This document shows positions 35,534 through 45,418 of a stretch of DNA of 57,663 bases, piece by piece; within the stretch, counting starts at the first letter, position 1, and the number at the start of each line of letters is the position of its first letter. The stretch is from contig CAMVCQ010000005.1 of assembly GCA_947166015.1 (NCBI GenBank), forward strand, positions 1-57,663, in the 5' to 3' direction. Below the pieces are notes generated by a model. It made no database searches. It was not told the DNA's origin and worked only from the letters and a program-made list of their open reading frames with translations. This DNA comes from an uncultured Lachnospiraceae bacterium (GTDB lineage Bacteria > Bacillota > Clostridia > Lachnospirales > Lachnospiraceae). The position numbers and the translations under genes were made by a program.

Positions 35534-37123
35534 TCATGACATTCCGAAAAGTCCCATTACCGAACTGCTCTGCTGCTGGAGTTTAGCCATTGCCGTCTCC
35601 ATAGCTGCAAACTTTTTGTAATAAGCCGTTTCAATATCTGCCATTTTGTCATCCCAGGCTTTGAGATCTTTTTTGTATGACTCAAGTTCTTTGTCCATCT
35701 GTTTGTCATTGTAGAAGGTAAGAGCATTGCTGTACTCAGTACCCCTCATCTTGTCAAACATTGTCTTTCTGAGATTCTCGAAAATATTCGTCAAAGCCGT
35801 CACGGCTTCTTCAGGATTCTCAGTAAGAGCTTTTTTAAGCTTATCATTTTCTGCTGAGTATACATCATCATCCGGATCTCCATATATATGAAGTAGTCCG
35901 CCCTCACGATAGTTAGTTGACGTCATGATACCAAACGACGAAAGTGTATAGCTGTTTCCGTTAACTGTCGTCGATGTCATAAGCGCCGATCTCATAGATG
36001 ATGTAATGCCTGCAAGAGTTGAATCTCTCCTGAGAAGGGAATCCTTGATCTTTTTCTCCCACTCCTCAACCTCATCATCAGACATAGCTCTTTTTTCCTC
36101 GGAAGTGAGCGGCTCATATCCCTTGGATGAATCAGCACTGTACAATTTCTGCATTTCTTTCATTACATCATTGTACTCTTTCAATGCCTTTTTGACACTG
36201 TCATAAACAGCATCTATGTCGTTGCTGACTGAGAAAGTTACAGGCTGGTTTTCCAAAGTTTTTGATGTCAGGCTGATATTGAGTCCATTTGCTCTAACTG
36301 TCGATGACGAAGATGTAAGCTCTGCTCCGTTAAGGATTATCTTGGAATCTTTTGCCGCTACAAGAGCCATCTTTGTATCAGGATCCGTATATGTTTCCTG
36401 ATCGATAGTTTTTCCGTTTACCTTGTAGGAGACATTTCCATCACTGTCTTTGCCGGCCTCTACACTTTTCAGTCCCAAATAGCTGAGCGCCGTTCCATTT
36501 AATGCATTTCCGTCAGCATCGCTGTCTGTGATAGAAAACGCATTTGCCTCGCCTGTTTCCGCACTGCTGAAGAAAAACTTCTTTTGTGTGGTATCATAGT
36601 TTGCATTGATCCCAACGGATCTTGCGGTTTTCAAAAACGCATTAACATCTGTTGACTCACCAATCTCAAGTGTTGCTGATTTTGAACCGTTTGTGAAGGT
36701 GATCTTTTTGCCGACCATATCGTTGAGCTCGTCACCCTCGGTACCGATTTTTGCAAGCACCTGACTTGTAGATCCGATAGATGTCTTTCCACTTGTCAAA
36801 AACTGCGCGGAAGCTATCTGCTTAACTTCCATTGTGTAGTTTCCTACAACCGCACTTGTATCTGCTGTGATACTTGCCTTTGTATTGTCCGACAAAGTAG
36901 CCTTTTTCACATTGTAGGTTGAAGGAAGACGAAGCTTGCTGACCGAGCCGTTGTAGAGTGTAGTAAGTTTTTTGTTCAGATCACTCCAAGCTTCTTTTTT
37001 CCACTCAAGCTTAGTCTTTGCTCCGGTCATTTTTTTCTTTTTGAGGCTCTGAGCGCTCATAAGCTGTCCAACCAAAGCCTCTGTGTCCATACCGGTCGCA
37101 AGACCGCTAAGTCTCATAGGCAT
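35534..37123 (-). CDS. fliD: Flagellar filament cap FliD
   Basis: 529 residues. N-terminal FliD domain (MRLSGLATGMDTEALVGQLM; coiled-coil-forming LKKKKMTGAKTKLEWKKEAW), central variable region, and a C-terminal helical domain (ALTFYNDKQMDKELESYKKDLKAWDDKM). FliD caps the growing filament and guides flagellin folding at the tip. ATG 37123 has GGAGGTG upstream and starts 12 bases after the flaG stop, so the two are co-transcribed. Confidence 0.93.
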   Translation of the reverse strand: MPMRLSGLATGMDTEALVGQLMSAQSLKKKKMTGAKTKLEWKKEAWSDLNKKLTTLYNGSVSKLRLPSTYNVKKATLSDNTKASITADTSAVVGNYTMEVKQIASAQFLTSGKTSIGSTSQVLAKIGTEGDELNDMVGKKITFTNGSKSATLEIGESTDVNAFLKTARSVGINANYDTTQKKFFFSSAETGEANAFSITDSDADGNALNGTALSYLGLKSVEAGKDSDGNVSYKVNGKTIDQETYTDPDTKMALVAAKDSKIILNGAELTSSSSTVRANGLNISLTSKTLENQPVTFSVSNDIDAVYDSVKKALKEYNDVMKEMQKLYSADSSKGYEPLTSEEKRAMSDDEVEEWEKKIKDSLLRRDSTLAGITSSMRSALMTSTTVNGNSYTLSSFGIMTSTNYREGGLLHIYGDPDDDVYSAENDKLKKALTENPEEAVTALTNIFENLRKTMFDKMRGTEYSNALTFYNDKQMDKELESYKKDLKAWDDKMADIETAYYKKFAAMETAMAKLQQQSSSVMGLFGMS

Positions 37124-37135
37124 ACGCTCACCTCC

Positions 37136-37570
37136 TTATCGTTTCTCGTCAACAAGGATACCTGCCATCTCCCACATCTTCTGAAGCATATCAAGAGACT
37201 TCTCCGGTGGGATCTCACGGATAACCTTATCTGTGTTTTTGTCGATAACCTTGATGGATACGCGATTGGTCTCCTTGTGATACGAGTACTCGCATCTGGT
37301 TTGCTCCATAGACCTGTTCGCTCTACTTGCAGCTTCCTTGATCGATGCCTCGGAAGCCATTCTCTCGCGCTCTTTTTTCCCGGGGTCCTCATTTTTGTCC
37401 TCACCGGCTTTTGCATCGCCTTTTGACGTCACAGCCTGTGCGGTCGCAGTTTTGACCCCATCAGTTGGCGCGAAACTCTCTCCCTCATAGGAATACTGCT
37501 GCGGCTGATAGCGCAGAGCCTCCTTGGTTGAGGAATCTGAGTTGACACTGTTGATTGCTTCTACATCCAT
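37136..37570 (-). CDS. flaG: FlaG protein
   Basis: 144 residues; N-terminal polar low-complexity region, then the FlaG domain (FSYHKETN-like CEYSYHKETNRVSIKVIDK, NTDKVIREIPPEKSLDMLQKM). FlaG is a small protein linked to filament length control and usually precedes fliD. ATG 37570 is eight bases after GGAGG. Two further in-frame ATG/GTG codons upstream are rejected. An ACATGGAGGT sequence occurs twice in the leader, once as the ribosome binding site, which could provide CsrA sites. Confidence 0.88.
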   Translation of the reverse strand: MDVEAINSVNSDSSTKEALRYQPQQYSYEGESFAPTDGVKTATAQAVTSKGDAKAGEDKNEDPGKKERERMASEASIKEAASRANRSMEQTRCEYSYHKETNRVSIKVIDKNTDKVIREIPPEKSLDMLQKMWEMAGILVDEKR

Positions 37571-37736
37571 ATCTGACACCTCCATGTGTGGCATGCCCCC
37601 TCTGACCGACCTCCATGTCCGAGAGCACATAGTTAATAAAAAATACTATAGTCACGATGAAGCTTTGGTATCTGACCGCCGCTATCATTACCTCAAACGC
37701 ACAATAGCGAAGCCGAATTCCATAGACTTCATCTTT

Positions 37737-37767
37737 TATATCGACATAAACAACAAATACTTAACCC
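37737..37767 (-). promoter_or_regulatory. Sigma-D promoter of flaG-fliD-fliS-fliT
   Basis: Minus-strand GGGTTAA (37761-37767), 16-base spacer, TCGATATA (37737-37744), one mismatch from the other copies in the -10. The A-rich tract upstream overlaps the region right after the csrA stop. Confidence 0.8.
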
Positions 37768-37800
37768 TAAATCAAATTTTTTTCAAACTTTTTTCAAAAA

Positions 37801-38019
37801 TTATCCGATCAGGCTCTCAAGCGCCTTTGGATCTTTGATATCCGCTGCCGTAGCATTGGCATCCTGTATCTGTTTGTATATCTCCTGACGGTAGATGGGG
37901 ATTGACTTAGGAGCATTGATCCCAAGCTTTACCTGATCGCCCTTTACCTCAAGAACAGTTACCTCGACATTATCATTGATAATGATCGATTCATTTATTT
38001 TTCTTGCAAGTGCTAACAT
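37801..38019 (-). CDS. csrA: Carbon storage regulator CsrA
   Basis: 72 residues with the canonical CsrA sequence: [39 protein letters not shown]. It is an RNA-binding homodimer recognising GGA in hairpin loops; in Firmicutes it represses flagellin translation and is antagonised by FliW. Candidate targets are present in both flagellin leaders of this window. It lies 26 bases after fliW, as usual in this phylum. Confidence 0.96.
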   Translation of the reverse strand: MLALARKINESIIINDNVEVTVLEVKGDQVKLGINAPKSIPIYRQEIYKQIQDANATAADIKDPKALESLIG

Positions 38020-38045
38020 TTGTTTCCCTCCATTCCACCACTTCT

Positions 38046-38501
38046 TCAGTTCTCTTCCTTCTTTGACTTGAAGAGCTCATATACCATAAACTTAACCTCA
38101 TAGTCATCGTTTTCCGCGATAAGCTGCGCGCCCTTGCGAGAATCTGCATTTATAATGATAGGCGCTTTTAGGTTTACGCTCATTTTTGTTATATCCTCAG
38201 GCACCGTCATCGTAAGCAATATCACGAGATTCTCCTCTGTAAGCTCACCGATGTTTGTCAAAAGCTCATCCTCAACGACGGGATTGTACTGTTCCTTCAC
38301 AAGCCATGGTTTGATAACAGGCAAAGCAAGCGAAGGTTCGTCACAGCTCTGAAGCCATGAAATATTGTTGTCTTCTTTTTCCTCATCATAGAGAATAGTA
38401 TACTTTTTGTACTGCTCCAATCCGATAAGTCCACGCTCCAGCGTGATTATCTTCTCTTCAGGAAGATCGATCTCACCAAAAAACTTTGTCTGTACCTTCA
38501 T
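38046..38501 (-). CDS. fliW: Flagellar assembly factor FliW
   Basis: 151 residues from ATG 38501 (GGAGG five bases upstream; the longer in-frame start is rejected). Family features: [27 protein letters not shown] at the N-terminus, [23 protein letters not shown] in the middle. FliW binds either flagellin or CsrA; released by flagellin export, it relieves or restores CsrA repression. Neighbouring csrA completes the partner switch. Confidence 0.95.
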   Translation of the reverse strand: MKVQTKFFGEIDLPEEKIITLERGLIGLEQYKKYTILYDEEKEDNNISWLQSCDEPSLALPVIKPWLVKEQYNPVVEDELLTNIGELTEENLVILLTMTVPEDITKMSVNLKAPIIINADSRKGAQLIAENDDYEVKFMVYELFKSKKEEN

Positions 38502-38592
38502 GTATTCCTCCGTTCCCGGGTGCAATAGCACCTCTTGTATTTATTTTTTCCAAAACATTATATCACATTTTTTTGCAAAAACCAACTATAAA

Positions 38593-40209
38593 TTATATGA
38601 AATCAAGCAATGATTGTCCGAGGACTTTTGATGTCGCATTCAGCGTTGCCTGATAGAGAAGATTGCTCTCGGTGAAGTTGATATATGCCTCTCCGATATC
38701 TGCATCCTCGTTGTCTGATTTTGCCTGATTTGTATCGAGCTCGAGCTCATCAATTTTGTTTCTTGTCATCACCATACGGTTGTAGCGTGAACCGTGATCT
38801 GCCAGCGCGACATTTATCTTGTCCTTCGCGCCCTGTATAGTCGTTATCATAGCACCAAGCGACTTTACAAGTACTGATTTCTGCAGATCCATCTGCGTCT
38901 GAAGCTGGGTTTTGAGCTCAGTCAGGTTGGCGATCTTGTCACCATCAGTTCCCTCATCGAGATCGGCTATTCTTTTTTCAACCTCGCTCATCCTCGCTTC
39001 TATCACATCAAGCTCGTTGCAGGAATTTTTGATATCCTGTATGCTTCTGCCCACTATGGTTCCGACAGCCTTGTAGCCTTCGGTGTTTACCTGTATAGTC
39101 TGACTGAAGTTGATCTGATACTGTATGTTTTGATCACGTGGGGTGAAGTTGTTGAATAATTCACCATCCTCCAGGTTGTCAGGGTTTTTGTTGTATACCC
39201 ATGATTTACCGTTAGATGTATCCTCAGCCTCGCACACGAAATAATGCTCCGGGCGGATTTCATTTTTTTCAAATGTTTTTTTCTGATACGATACAGACAG
39301 ATCCGAGCCTCCGCGGATAGTATCATATATGCTGTCGCCGAATACGAGCTCTCCTGTCTCCGGTACCAGATATACTTCGTTTTCATCCGGCTTGAGGTGG
39401 TCATTGTACTTCTCATCACTTGCTACTTTTTTGATAGTGACCTTCTTTACAAATTCAACTCCGTTTTTATCCTTGAAAGTGATAAACGGTCCGTTGATAG
39501 ATGTTGCGCTTCCGGTAGAGCCATCACCCTCCTTGGTTTGTACCGCAGGATTAAACGTCGTCGTCATCGAAGCATCTTTATCTACTATATCCTGATACGA
39601 TATAAGTATCCTGTTTGTATTCAAAAACTTTGATGCCTCGTTTGCGTACTCCTGAGCAGTCTTTGTATCACCGATCTCGGCTCTTCCGTATACATAATCA
39701 TACTGTCTGATGTCCTTGACCTCAAGCTGCTCGTGGATCGTATACAGGACATTATCCTGAGATTTATCAAAAAGCATCGGTGTGTCAGTACGAAATCCCG
39801 TAAAAATGTACCTTCCGGCGTAATCAGCATTCATATCCTGCTCATATATATACTGCGCATACTGATCGAGCTGTTTTGTTATGTCAGCACGGTCTTTGGC
39901 ATTAACTGTTCCTGTCGCCGCCTGGTTGACATACTGAACCATGTTGTCAAGAACGGCATCAACATCCTTGATCGCAGTTTCCGTCGCATCCATCCAGGAT
40001 GTCGCATCGTCGATATTTCTCTGGAACTGCTCGATCTCAACCAGGGTTGTACGGTACTTGAGCGCCCTTACTGCTATAGTAGGGTCATCTGACGGTCTCT
40101 GTATCTTTTTTTGCGTATTGTACTGCTGCAGATATTTATCGTATGATACTTTGTTCTTCTGCATATTCAGCATCGAGTTTGTACGCATCATTCCGTTTGT
40201 AACTCTCAT
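38593..40209 (-). CDS. flgL: Hook-filament junction protein FlgL
   Basis: 538 residues, longer than the typical 300-400, with conserved flagellin-like ends: MRVTNGMMRTNSMLNMQKNK and PSDDPTIAVRALKYRTTL at the N-terminus, ESNLLYQATLNATSKVLGQS at the C-terminus. The central ~250 residues are a variable surface domain. FlgL forms the second junction ring between hook and filament. It follows flgK copy 2 by 32 bases. Confidence 0.92.
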   Translation of the reverse strand: MRVTNGMMRTNSMLNMQKNKVSYDKYLQQYNTQKKIQRPSDDPTIAVRALKYRTTLVEIEQFQRNIDDATSWMDATETAIKDVDAVLDNMVQYVNQAATGTVNAKDRADITKQLDQYAQYIYEQDMNADYAGRYIFTGFRTDTPMLFDKSQDNVLYTIHEQLEVKDIRQYDYVYGRAEIGDTKTAQEYANEASKFLNTNRILISYQDIVDKDASMTTTFNPAVQTKEGDGSTGSATSINGPFITFKDKNGVEFVKKVTIKKVASDEKYNDHLKPDENEVYLVPETGELVFGDSIYDTIRGGSDLSVSYQKKTFEKNEIRPEHYFVCEAEDTSNGKSWVYNKNPDNLEDGELFNNFTPRDQNIQYQINFSQTIQVNTEGYKAVGTIVGRSIQDIKNSCNELDVIEARMSEVEKRIADLDEGTDGDKIANLTELKTQLQTQMDLQKSVLVKSLGAMITTIQGAKDKINVALADHGSRYNRMVMTRNKIDELELDTNQAKSDNEDADIGEAYINFTESNLLYQATLNATSKVLGQSLLDFI

Positions 40210-40241
40210 AGACTGTATCCTCCTCGCCGTATTGCGAAATA

Positions 40242-42155
40242 TTATACTGCAGTTCCGTTGATCAGCTTGTCAAGTACCTCATTCATAACCGACAATACTT
40301 TGTACTGATTCATCAGCATCTGCTGGAACACCATCAGGTCCTCGGCCTCTTCATCCTCATCAACTCCCGACACGGACTGCCTGTTCTGATCTATCGAAAG
40401 AAGCAGATTTTCCTGACTTTTTGATAGTCTCTCAGCTCTGGATGCCTCAACGCCCATCGATGAAGCAAGTGCCTGGATAAATGAGTCAGGCGCACCGTGA
40501 AGGAACATTGATGAGTCATCTTTAAGCTCAGACAGCTTTTGAACATTTTCCCAGTTGTCGTTACCGACAGAGGTTACATTTCCGAACTCATCCTTGATAA
40601 CTGCTTTCGCTGCAAGCTTCTTTCCGTCAGCTATCATCGCATCCGAAACATTGAAGTTTGCTGCAGTCATATAATAATACGTTCCCTTATTCGGATCTCC
40701 GATAGCATCTGTATTAAAAAGCTTTGCATCTTCATTCATCACATAATCTCTACCCTGTGTAGGTGTTTTTGCCGTGAAGAAATCAATTCCGAATTCATTG
40801 TACAGATCATGTCCGCTGTTTTGTATCCTGTTGAATTCTTTTGAAAATGTCCTGACAAACTCGTTTAGCTGAGCAAAGTAATACGGTATACCTCTGGTAG
40901 GAACCTCCTCGCCAACCGCTATTGTAGCACCGGAGTTAAAAGCATTTTCTATATTTTTGTCATTTTGGATGTCTACTCCCGGCGGCATAACGAATGTATA
41001 CTGCGGCTCATCGCCCGGATTCGTTGGTTGTTGAAAAGAAAACGACTCGTATTTATATGTAACTCCGTTTATGACTATTTCACCATCATGCGTCGGGATA
41101 TTCAGAAGGCATTCATCGTCAATGAAATTTGCTGTCTTGTCATCCCCGGCCGGACTAATTGTTATCGAGTTAGCGGTTCTATCCGCTATTTTTCCTTCAA
41201 GCGTTGTAGAATTGTTTCCGTCTCTCATCTCAAACAGCGCCTGAAGCTTACCGCCAAGGCTTCTTGAATGCTCGAGGAAATCAGTTCCGTCAGCCCATGA
41301 AAGCATATATAAGCCTTTCATATCACAAATATTTGTATAGGTGTCTTTTTGTGTATAAACGATTTCGTTTACATTGTAACCATCAACCAACGTATTGCCA
41401 TTAAGGTATATGTAAAACTGTGTATCCACAGCGAGCTCTTCGGTTTGGCGGCCACTTTGCTTTTCTATGGTTCCTTTTTTCTCAAGTGTCTCAACCTTTG
41501 CATACTGAGAGAGCTCATCAACCAAAAGGCTTCTCTGGTCACGCAGATCATTTGCCATGTTTCCGTAGGACTCTATCACATTGATCTGTCTGTTCAGTGA
41601 GGTTATTTTCTTCGCAATGGCATTTATCTGATCAACCGTTGTTTTGATCTCAACATTTGCCTCGTCCTGCAGCTGCTGAAGGTTTTTGCCCATGTTTTTG
41701 ACATACTCAGCCATTGTCTGAGCCCTTGTGATAGCTTCTGTCCTGATCGTGAGGTTGTTGGGATTTCCCACCAGATTCGAAAGACTTGAATAAAAATCAT
41801 CGAACGCATCCATTATCCTGGATTTATCATCGCTGGTCACTGTTCCGCAGATGAGATCCTGAAGACTGTTCAGATAGTATTTGTCTGTTTCGTATTTGCT
41901 GAAGGCTGACTGTGTCGCGATGAATTTATTGTCATAATACTCGTTTCTCTCGCGTGTCACATCCACCACTCCGACGCCGAAGCCCTGCACTGTTGCTGAG
42001 CTTTTGTTCGCAACGAGTGCCTCGTAGTTGGCTGTCTGTCGGCTGTAGCCTTTGGTTTCGATGTTTGCTATATTGTGCGCAGTAGTCTGGATCGCTGCGT
42101 TGTAGGTCATCATTCCTGTTTTTGAAATCTCCATAGAACCAAATGTTGATGGCAT
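40242..42155 (-). CDS. flgK: Hook-filament junction protein FlgK, second copy
   Basis: 637 residues from ATG 42155 (AAGGAGG upstream); the 48-codon upstream extension is rejected as it contains no ribosome binding site. N-terminal rod/hook motif MTYNAAIQTTAHNIANIETKGYSRQ, C-terminal helix DLMVFQQMLMNQYKVLSVMNEVLDKL. FlgK is the first junction protein. It shares domain plan but only limited sequence with the first copy directly upstream, so this is an old duplication, not a recent one. A sigma-D-like GCCGATAA lies 35 bases upstream. Confidence 0.92.
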   Translation of the reverse strand: MPSTFGSMEISKTGMMTYNAAIQTTAHNIANIETKGYSRQTANYEALVANKSSATVQGFGVGVVDVTRERNEYYDNKFIATQSAFSKYETDKYYLNSLQDLICGTVTSDDKSRIMDAFDDFYSSLSNLVGNPNNLTIRTEAITRAQTMAEYVKNMGKNLQQLQDEANVEIKTTVDQINAIAKKITSLNRQINVIESYGNMANDLRDQRSLLVDELSQYAKVETLEKKGTIEKQSGRQTEELAVDTQFYIYLNGNTLVDGYNVNEIVYTQKDTYTNICDMKGLYMLSWADGTDFLEHSRSLGGKLQALFEMRDGNNSTTLEGKIADRTANSITISPAGDDKTANFIDDECLLNIPTHDGEIVINGVTYKYESFSFQQPTNPGDEPQYTFVMPPGVDIQNDKNIENAFNSGATIAVGEEVPTRGIPYYFAQLNEFVRTFSKEFNRIQNSGHDLYNEFGIDFFTAKTPTQGRDYVMNEDAKLFNTDAIGDPNKGTYYYMTAANFNVSDAMIADGKKLAAKAVIKDEFGNVTSVGNDNWENVQKLSELKDDSSMFLHGAPDSFIQALASSMGVEASRAERLSKSQENLLLSIDQNRQSVSGVDEDEEAEDLMVFQQMLMNQYKVLSVMNEVLDKLINGTAV

Positions 42156-42189
42156 AGGCGATTCCTCCTTTTCATAACTTATATCATAG

Positions 42190-42216
42190 TTATCGGCTGT
42201 TTTTGGTGTGTTCAAC
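42190..42216 (-). promoter_or_regulatory. Possible sigma-D promoter before flgK copy 2
   Basis: Minus-strand GCCGATAA (42190-42197) is a perfect -10, but the -35 region (TTGA about 14 bases upstream) lacks the GGGTTAA box of the other copies, so activity is uncertain. Confidence 0.35.
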
Positions 42217-42658
42217 ACCCCTAATCGGGGATTTATCACAAAAATGATAATATAGTAGCAATAATTGCAATGAGTTTGAGTGTGAAAAATCCAACGCAAC
42301 TCTATGGAACCGCTTTCCTCTGAACTAACTGCTAACTACGACTAAGAGCGTGAGATATTCACGGCACGATTTGTTCTTATCTCACGCTCTAAGTCTTCGT
42401 AAGCAGTGGATTTCATCGGGCGGTCCCGAATCGTTGCTTATGGAAGTTTCACACTCAAACTCCCATCCAATGATCAGTCGCCATAATAATCATTTTCAAG
42501 TAACTGATATCGATTTTGTGTTAACTGCTTTTGTACGAGGTCAGCTAGTTAACCAAAATCGATTTAGATACTTCTAAATAATCATTTTTATGTATGATTG
42601 TCCCGATGGGAGCTTGGTTGAAAACAACCAAAGAAAACACCGATGATCGGTGTTTTCT
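42205..42658 (-). other. Array of consecutive hairpins between the two flgK genes
   Basis: The 522-base gap has no gene; 42205-42658 is almost entirely inverted repeats: GGTGT/ACACC (42205-42219), CCCC/GGGG (42218-42230), TTATCA/TGATAA (42233-42250), GCAAT/ATTGC (42258-42268), a 191-bp imperfect palindrome (42272-42462; outer perfect stem GAGTTTGAGTGTGAAA, inner perfect stem AGAGCGTGAGAT), a 153-bp imperfect palindrome (42460-42612; outer CTCCCATC, inner ATCGATTTTG and GTTAACT), TTGGTTG/CAACCAA (42614-42631) and the terminator-like hairpin at 42632-42658. The pairing is too regular to be chance. Confidence 0.8.
42632..42658 (-). terminator. Terminator-like hairpin after flgK copy 1
   Basis: 13-bp perfect arms AGAAAACACCGAT / ATCGGTGTTTTCT around a single base, 20 bases after the flgK stop; on the minus strand followed by TTGGTTGTTTT. 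The A- and T-rich outer arms allow termination or attenuation between the two flgK genes. Confidence 0.65.
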
Positions 42659-42677
42659 GTTATGTGTAAAGGTTCCA

Positions 42678-44735
42678 TCAGCCGCCCAGGCGGGTGATGA
42701 GGTGCTCGAGCATCTCGTCTACAACGGTTATGTAGCGGGATGATGCATCGTAGCAGCGCTGGAATTTGATCAGGTCTGAGAGCTCTTCGTCAGAGGATAC
42801 TCCCATCACGTCCTGGCGCTCATCGTCGATCGAGTGCACCGTCAGTTCCTGATTGTCAACGATACCGTTCCAGACATTGGCTACCGTTGCTATATTGCCG
42901 ATGATTCCGGCGTAATAATGCGTAACATCGTACTCTGTCTGTGAATTCGGATCAAGTGTTCCAAGTGTATTGTCAAAGTTTTTGATCACCTGAAGCACTG
43001 CCTCATTTGAGTAGCCTCCTGCCTGAGGGCTTTTCTCATTAAACATCGTAGGTATTTTTGACGCATCTTTTTCCACTTCAGGATTTATCATCAACTGCCC
43101 TGTTGTGTACAGACTCTTTGACCAGTTTTCCTTCTGATCCTCCCAGATATCTTTCTCAGCTGCTGTCATATCAGCTTCTTTTTTGGTGACGCGCTCGCCG
43201 TTTACAAGCCATGTTTTGTAGACCACATCCGTACCACCCTCATGTCTTGTCTCAGCCGTCGGTGCTTCGGTAACTTCGTCATTGTATATCCAGACGGGGT
43301 ATTCGTTTCCGTCTGTACCGATATATGTTCTGTCTGTTTTTACAAATCTATCCATACCGCGGCGCTTAAATATCTCCTCGCCGGCGGTTCCATCCTTGTC
43401 ATCTCCTATATATGCGTGCTCATAATCAAATATCTTCACAGGATTCCCGGCTGCGTCGACAATATCATTATTGTATTTGTCTTTCATCGGTGTTCCTTCA
43501 GCCGTTCCATCCGAAGTCGCATACATCACGGGACTCAATGTATCATTTATCATAGTCACGATGCCATGCACGAGTGTGTCTATCTGCACCTGCATAGTCA
43601 TAACTATCGAAGGATCAATGTATGAATTGTAATCCTCCAGTCTCTGATTGTAATCTCTTGAAGCGATATTGTATGCCTGTATAGCTTTATCTTGAGTTTC
43701 GTATTTACTTCCGACTTGTGCGGCGAAATCAGCGAGGACAGGCTTGTCTCCGACATTGTTGTCAGTGTACTTCGCAGCATGGCCGCCTCTTGCTACCATA
43801 AGTCCACGGAGGCTTCCTATATCTGTTCTTTTTGTCGAGTCATATACAAGTGTGTCGTCTGCGAAAAAGTCTCCGCCGTTTTCCCACTTGACCTTGAGAA
43901 GCATCGAACCTGCATTTCTGTTTCTCGGGTCATCAACCGGGTACAGCTGCCCGTTTTCATCGTACTTTCCGATAGGCACAGTAGTGAGTCTGTACTGATT
44001 TGTCGTATCGAGAAGGAACTGTCCCTGAGTGTAAATGGTTATAGTTCCGTCTTTTTCTTCGTTTGTCTCAAAATCAATGATCTTGCTCAGGTCATCGAGA
44101 AGCTTGTTTCTCTGATCGCGGTAATCGTTTGCTGATTCACCGGTAGCTTCGTATTTTTGTATTTTTTTGTTTAATTCTTTGATGTTGTATACGATATCAT
44201 TTATCTGCTCAACTTCCTGTTTGATCTCCGTATCAAGAGATGTCTGGTAGTTGTCAAGTTCGTCTTTTAGTACCTTTGCTCTTTCCACAAACTGAGTCGC
44301 GATAGATACAACCTGATCCTTGTATACGATATTACTCGGATCGGCAGCAAGTGAAGAGATAGCCTCTTTGAGTTCGGTTATCGCAGTCTGGAACTGCTCA
44401 CCGTTCAGCTCTCCGACCATATCCTCTATCTCGATGGCTGTCTCTCTGTTTTTGTCGTAGAACCCGAGCCTTCCGCTCTGCATACGGTACTGATAATCGA
44501 GAAATTCATTTCTGATCTGGCGTGTCTGCTGGATAACGGTTCCTTTTCCGGTCATCATCACATTGTCATGCATACCCATTGACTTAACATAAAAAGCATC
44601 CGAAAGCAGCACCTGCTGTCTTACATAACCTTTTGTCTGTGCATTTGCAAGGTTATGTGACGTCGTGTTCAGCGACGTCTGAGCTGAGTGCAACCCGGAT
44701 ACTCCGGTATAAAAGCTTGTCATCAGGTTTGCCAT
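42678..44735 (-). CDS. flgK: Hook-filament junction protein FlgK, first copy
   Basis: 685 residues. N-terminal SFYTGVSGLHSAQTSLNTT, SHNLANAQTKGYVRQQVLLS is the rod/hook motif; the C-terminus has DLIKFQRCYDASSRYITVVDEMLEHL. The region of residues ~420-560 is a long variable insertion. Preceded by flgN, the gene for its export chaperone, and followed by the hairpin array and a second flgK. The start is at the MANLMTSF codon, with GGAGGATG upstream. Confidence 0.94.
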   Translation of the reverse strand: MANLMTSFYTGVSGLHSAQTSLNTTSHNLANAQTKGYVRQQVLLSDAFYVKSMGMHDNVMMTGKGTVIQQTRQIRNEFLDYQYRMQSGRLGFYDKNRETAIEIEDMVGELNGEQFQTAITELKEAISSLAADPSNIVYKDQVVSIATQFVERAKVLKDELDNYQTSLDTEIKQEVEQINDIVYNIKELNKKIQKYEATGESANDYRDQRNKLLDDLSKIIDFETNEEKDGTITIYTQGQFLLDTTNQYRLTTVPIGKYDENGQLYPVDDPRNRNAGSMLLKVKWENGGDFFADDTLVYDSTKRTDIGSLRGLMVARGGHAAKYTDNNVGDKPVLADFAAQVGSKYETQDKAIQAYNIASRDYNQRLEDYNSYIDPSIVMTMQVQIDTLVHGIVTMINDTLSPVMYATSDGTAEGTPMKDKYNNDIVDAAGNPVKIFDYEHAYIGDDKDGTAGEEIFKRRGMDRFVKTDRTYIGTDGNEYPVWIYNDEVTEAPTAETRHEGGTDVVYKTWLVNGERVTKKEADMTAAEKDIWEDQKENWSKSLYTTGQLMINPEVEKDASKIPTMFNEKSPQAGGYSNEAVLQVIKNFDNTLGTLDPNSQTEYDVTHYYAGIIGNIATVANVWNGIVDNQELTVHSIDDERQDVMGVSSDEELSDLIKFQRCYDASSRYITVVDEMLEHLITRLGG

Positions 44736-44823
44736 ACCGCATCCTCCAAAAAAGAAAACACATCAAGTGTATCAACGCAATTTCTCGCGCTTACACCTCC
44801 ATGTGTTTTCGCAAGTTCACAAT

Positions 44824-45339
44824 CTATTGTGTAGCGTCAAATCTCGGTCGGGTCGGTGCCATTCCATCCACTTCGGATGCATTGCTACCGTAATTGCTGC
44901 TTCCCGATGAAACCTGAGCGCTTCTCATCACATTCATATTGAACTCAACCATTTTCATGGATTCTTCCAAGAGTTCTTTGTTTTGTTCATTTACATCACG
45001 CAGTCTTCCGACTGTTTTTTTCAGGCTGTCGTGGATTTTCTGAAGCTTGTCTCTGTCCTTTGGCTGTTTTTTCAGCGAATCCTCTATCTCGTCAAGAGTG
45101 ATGGTTTTTGGATTTTTGCCAAGCACTGTTGCGATGTTTACAGTGATCTCCTCGCGCTTAGCCTCAAGAGCCGTCGTTTTGTCCACCATCTCACGTTCTG
45201 AATCCGTGATCGCCTGCATCTTTTTCAGGTTATTCTCAACGATAGCTCTCGTCTTGTCCTCCTCGATCGGGATCAGCTCCGCATAGAGCTTTTCCTCCGC
45301 GATCAATGTCGCCATCAGTTCTTCCATCAAACTGGCCAC
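44824..45339 (-). CDS. flgN: FlgN-like chaperone for FlgK/FlgL
   Basis: 171 residues, helical and coiled-coil rich (LMEELMATLIAEEKLYAELI at the N-terminus; LRDVNEQNKELLEESMKMV), with a disordered Ser/Asn tail. The length, composition and the flgM-flgN-flgK order identify FlgN, the cytoplasmic chaperone of the junction proteins. Start codon is GTG 45339, seven bases after GGAGG. Confidence 0.88.
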   Translation of the reverse strand: MASLMEELMATLIAEEKLYAELIPIEEDKTRAIVENNLKKMQAITDSEREMVDKTTALEAKREEITVNIATVLGKNPKTITLDEIEDSLKKQPKDRDKLQKIHDSLKKTVGRLRDVNEQNKELLEESMKMVEFNMNVMRSAQVSSGSSNYGSNASEVDGMAPTRPRFDATQ

Positions 45340-45418
45340 AGGATTTCCTCCTTCAATTCACAACACAATCTCCGGCTTCCCGGCAGTCACATTTTTTATA
45401 AAAATGTCCCGATGTGAC

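Noticed and set aside
37485-37688. 67-codon frame overlapping the flaG leader
   Set aside because: Overlaps flaG in another frame and has no family resemblance; flaG start with GGAGG is well supported.
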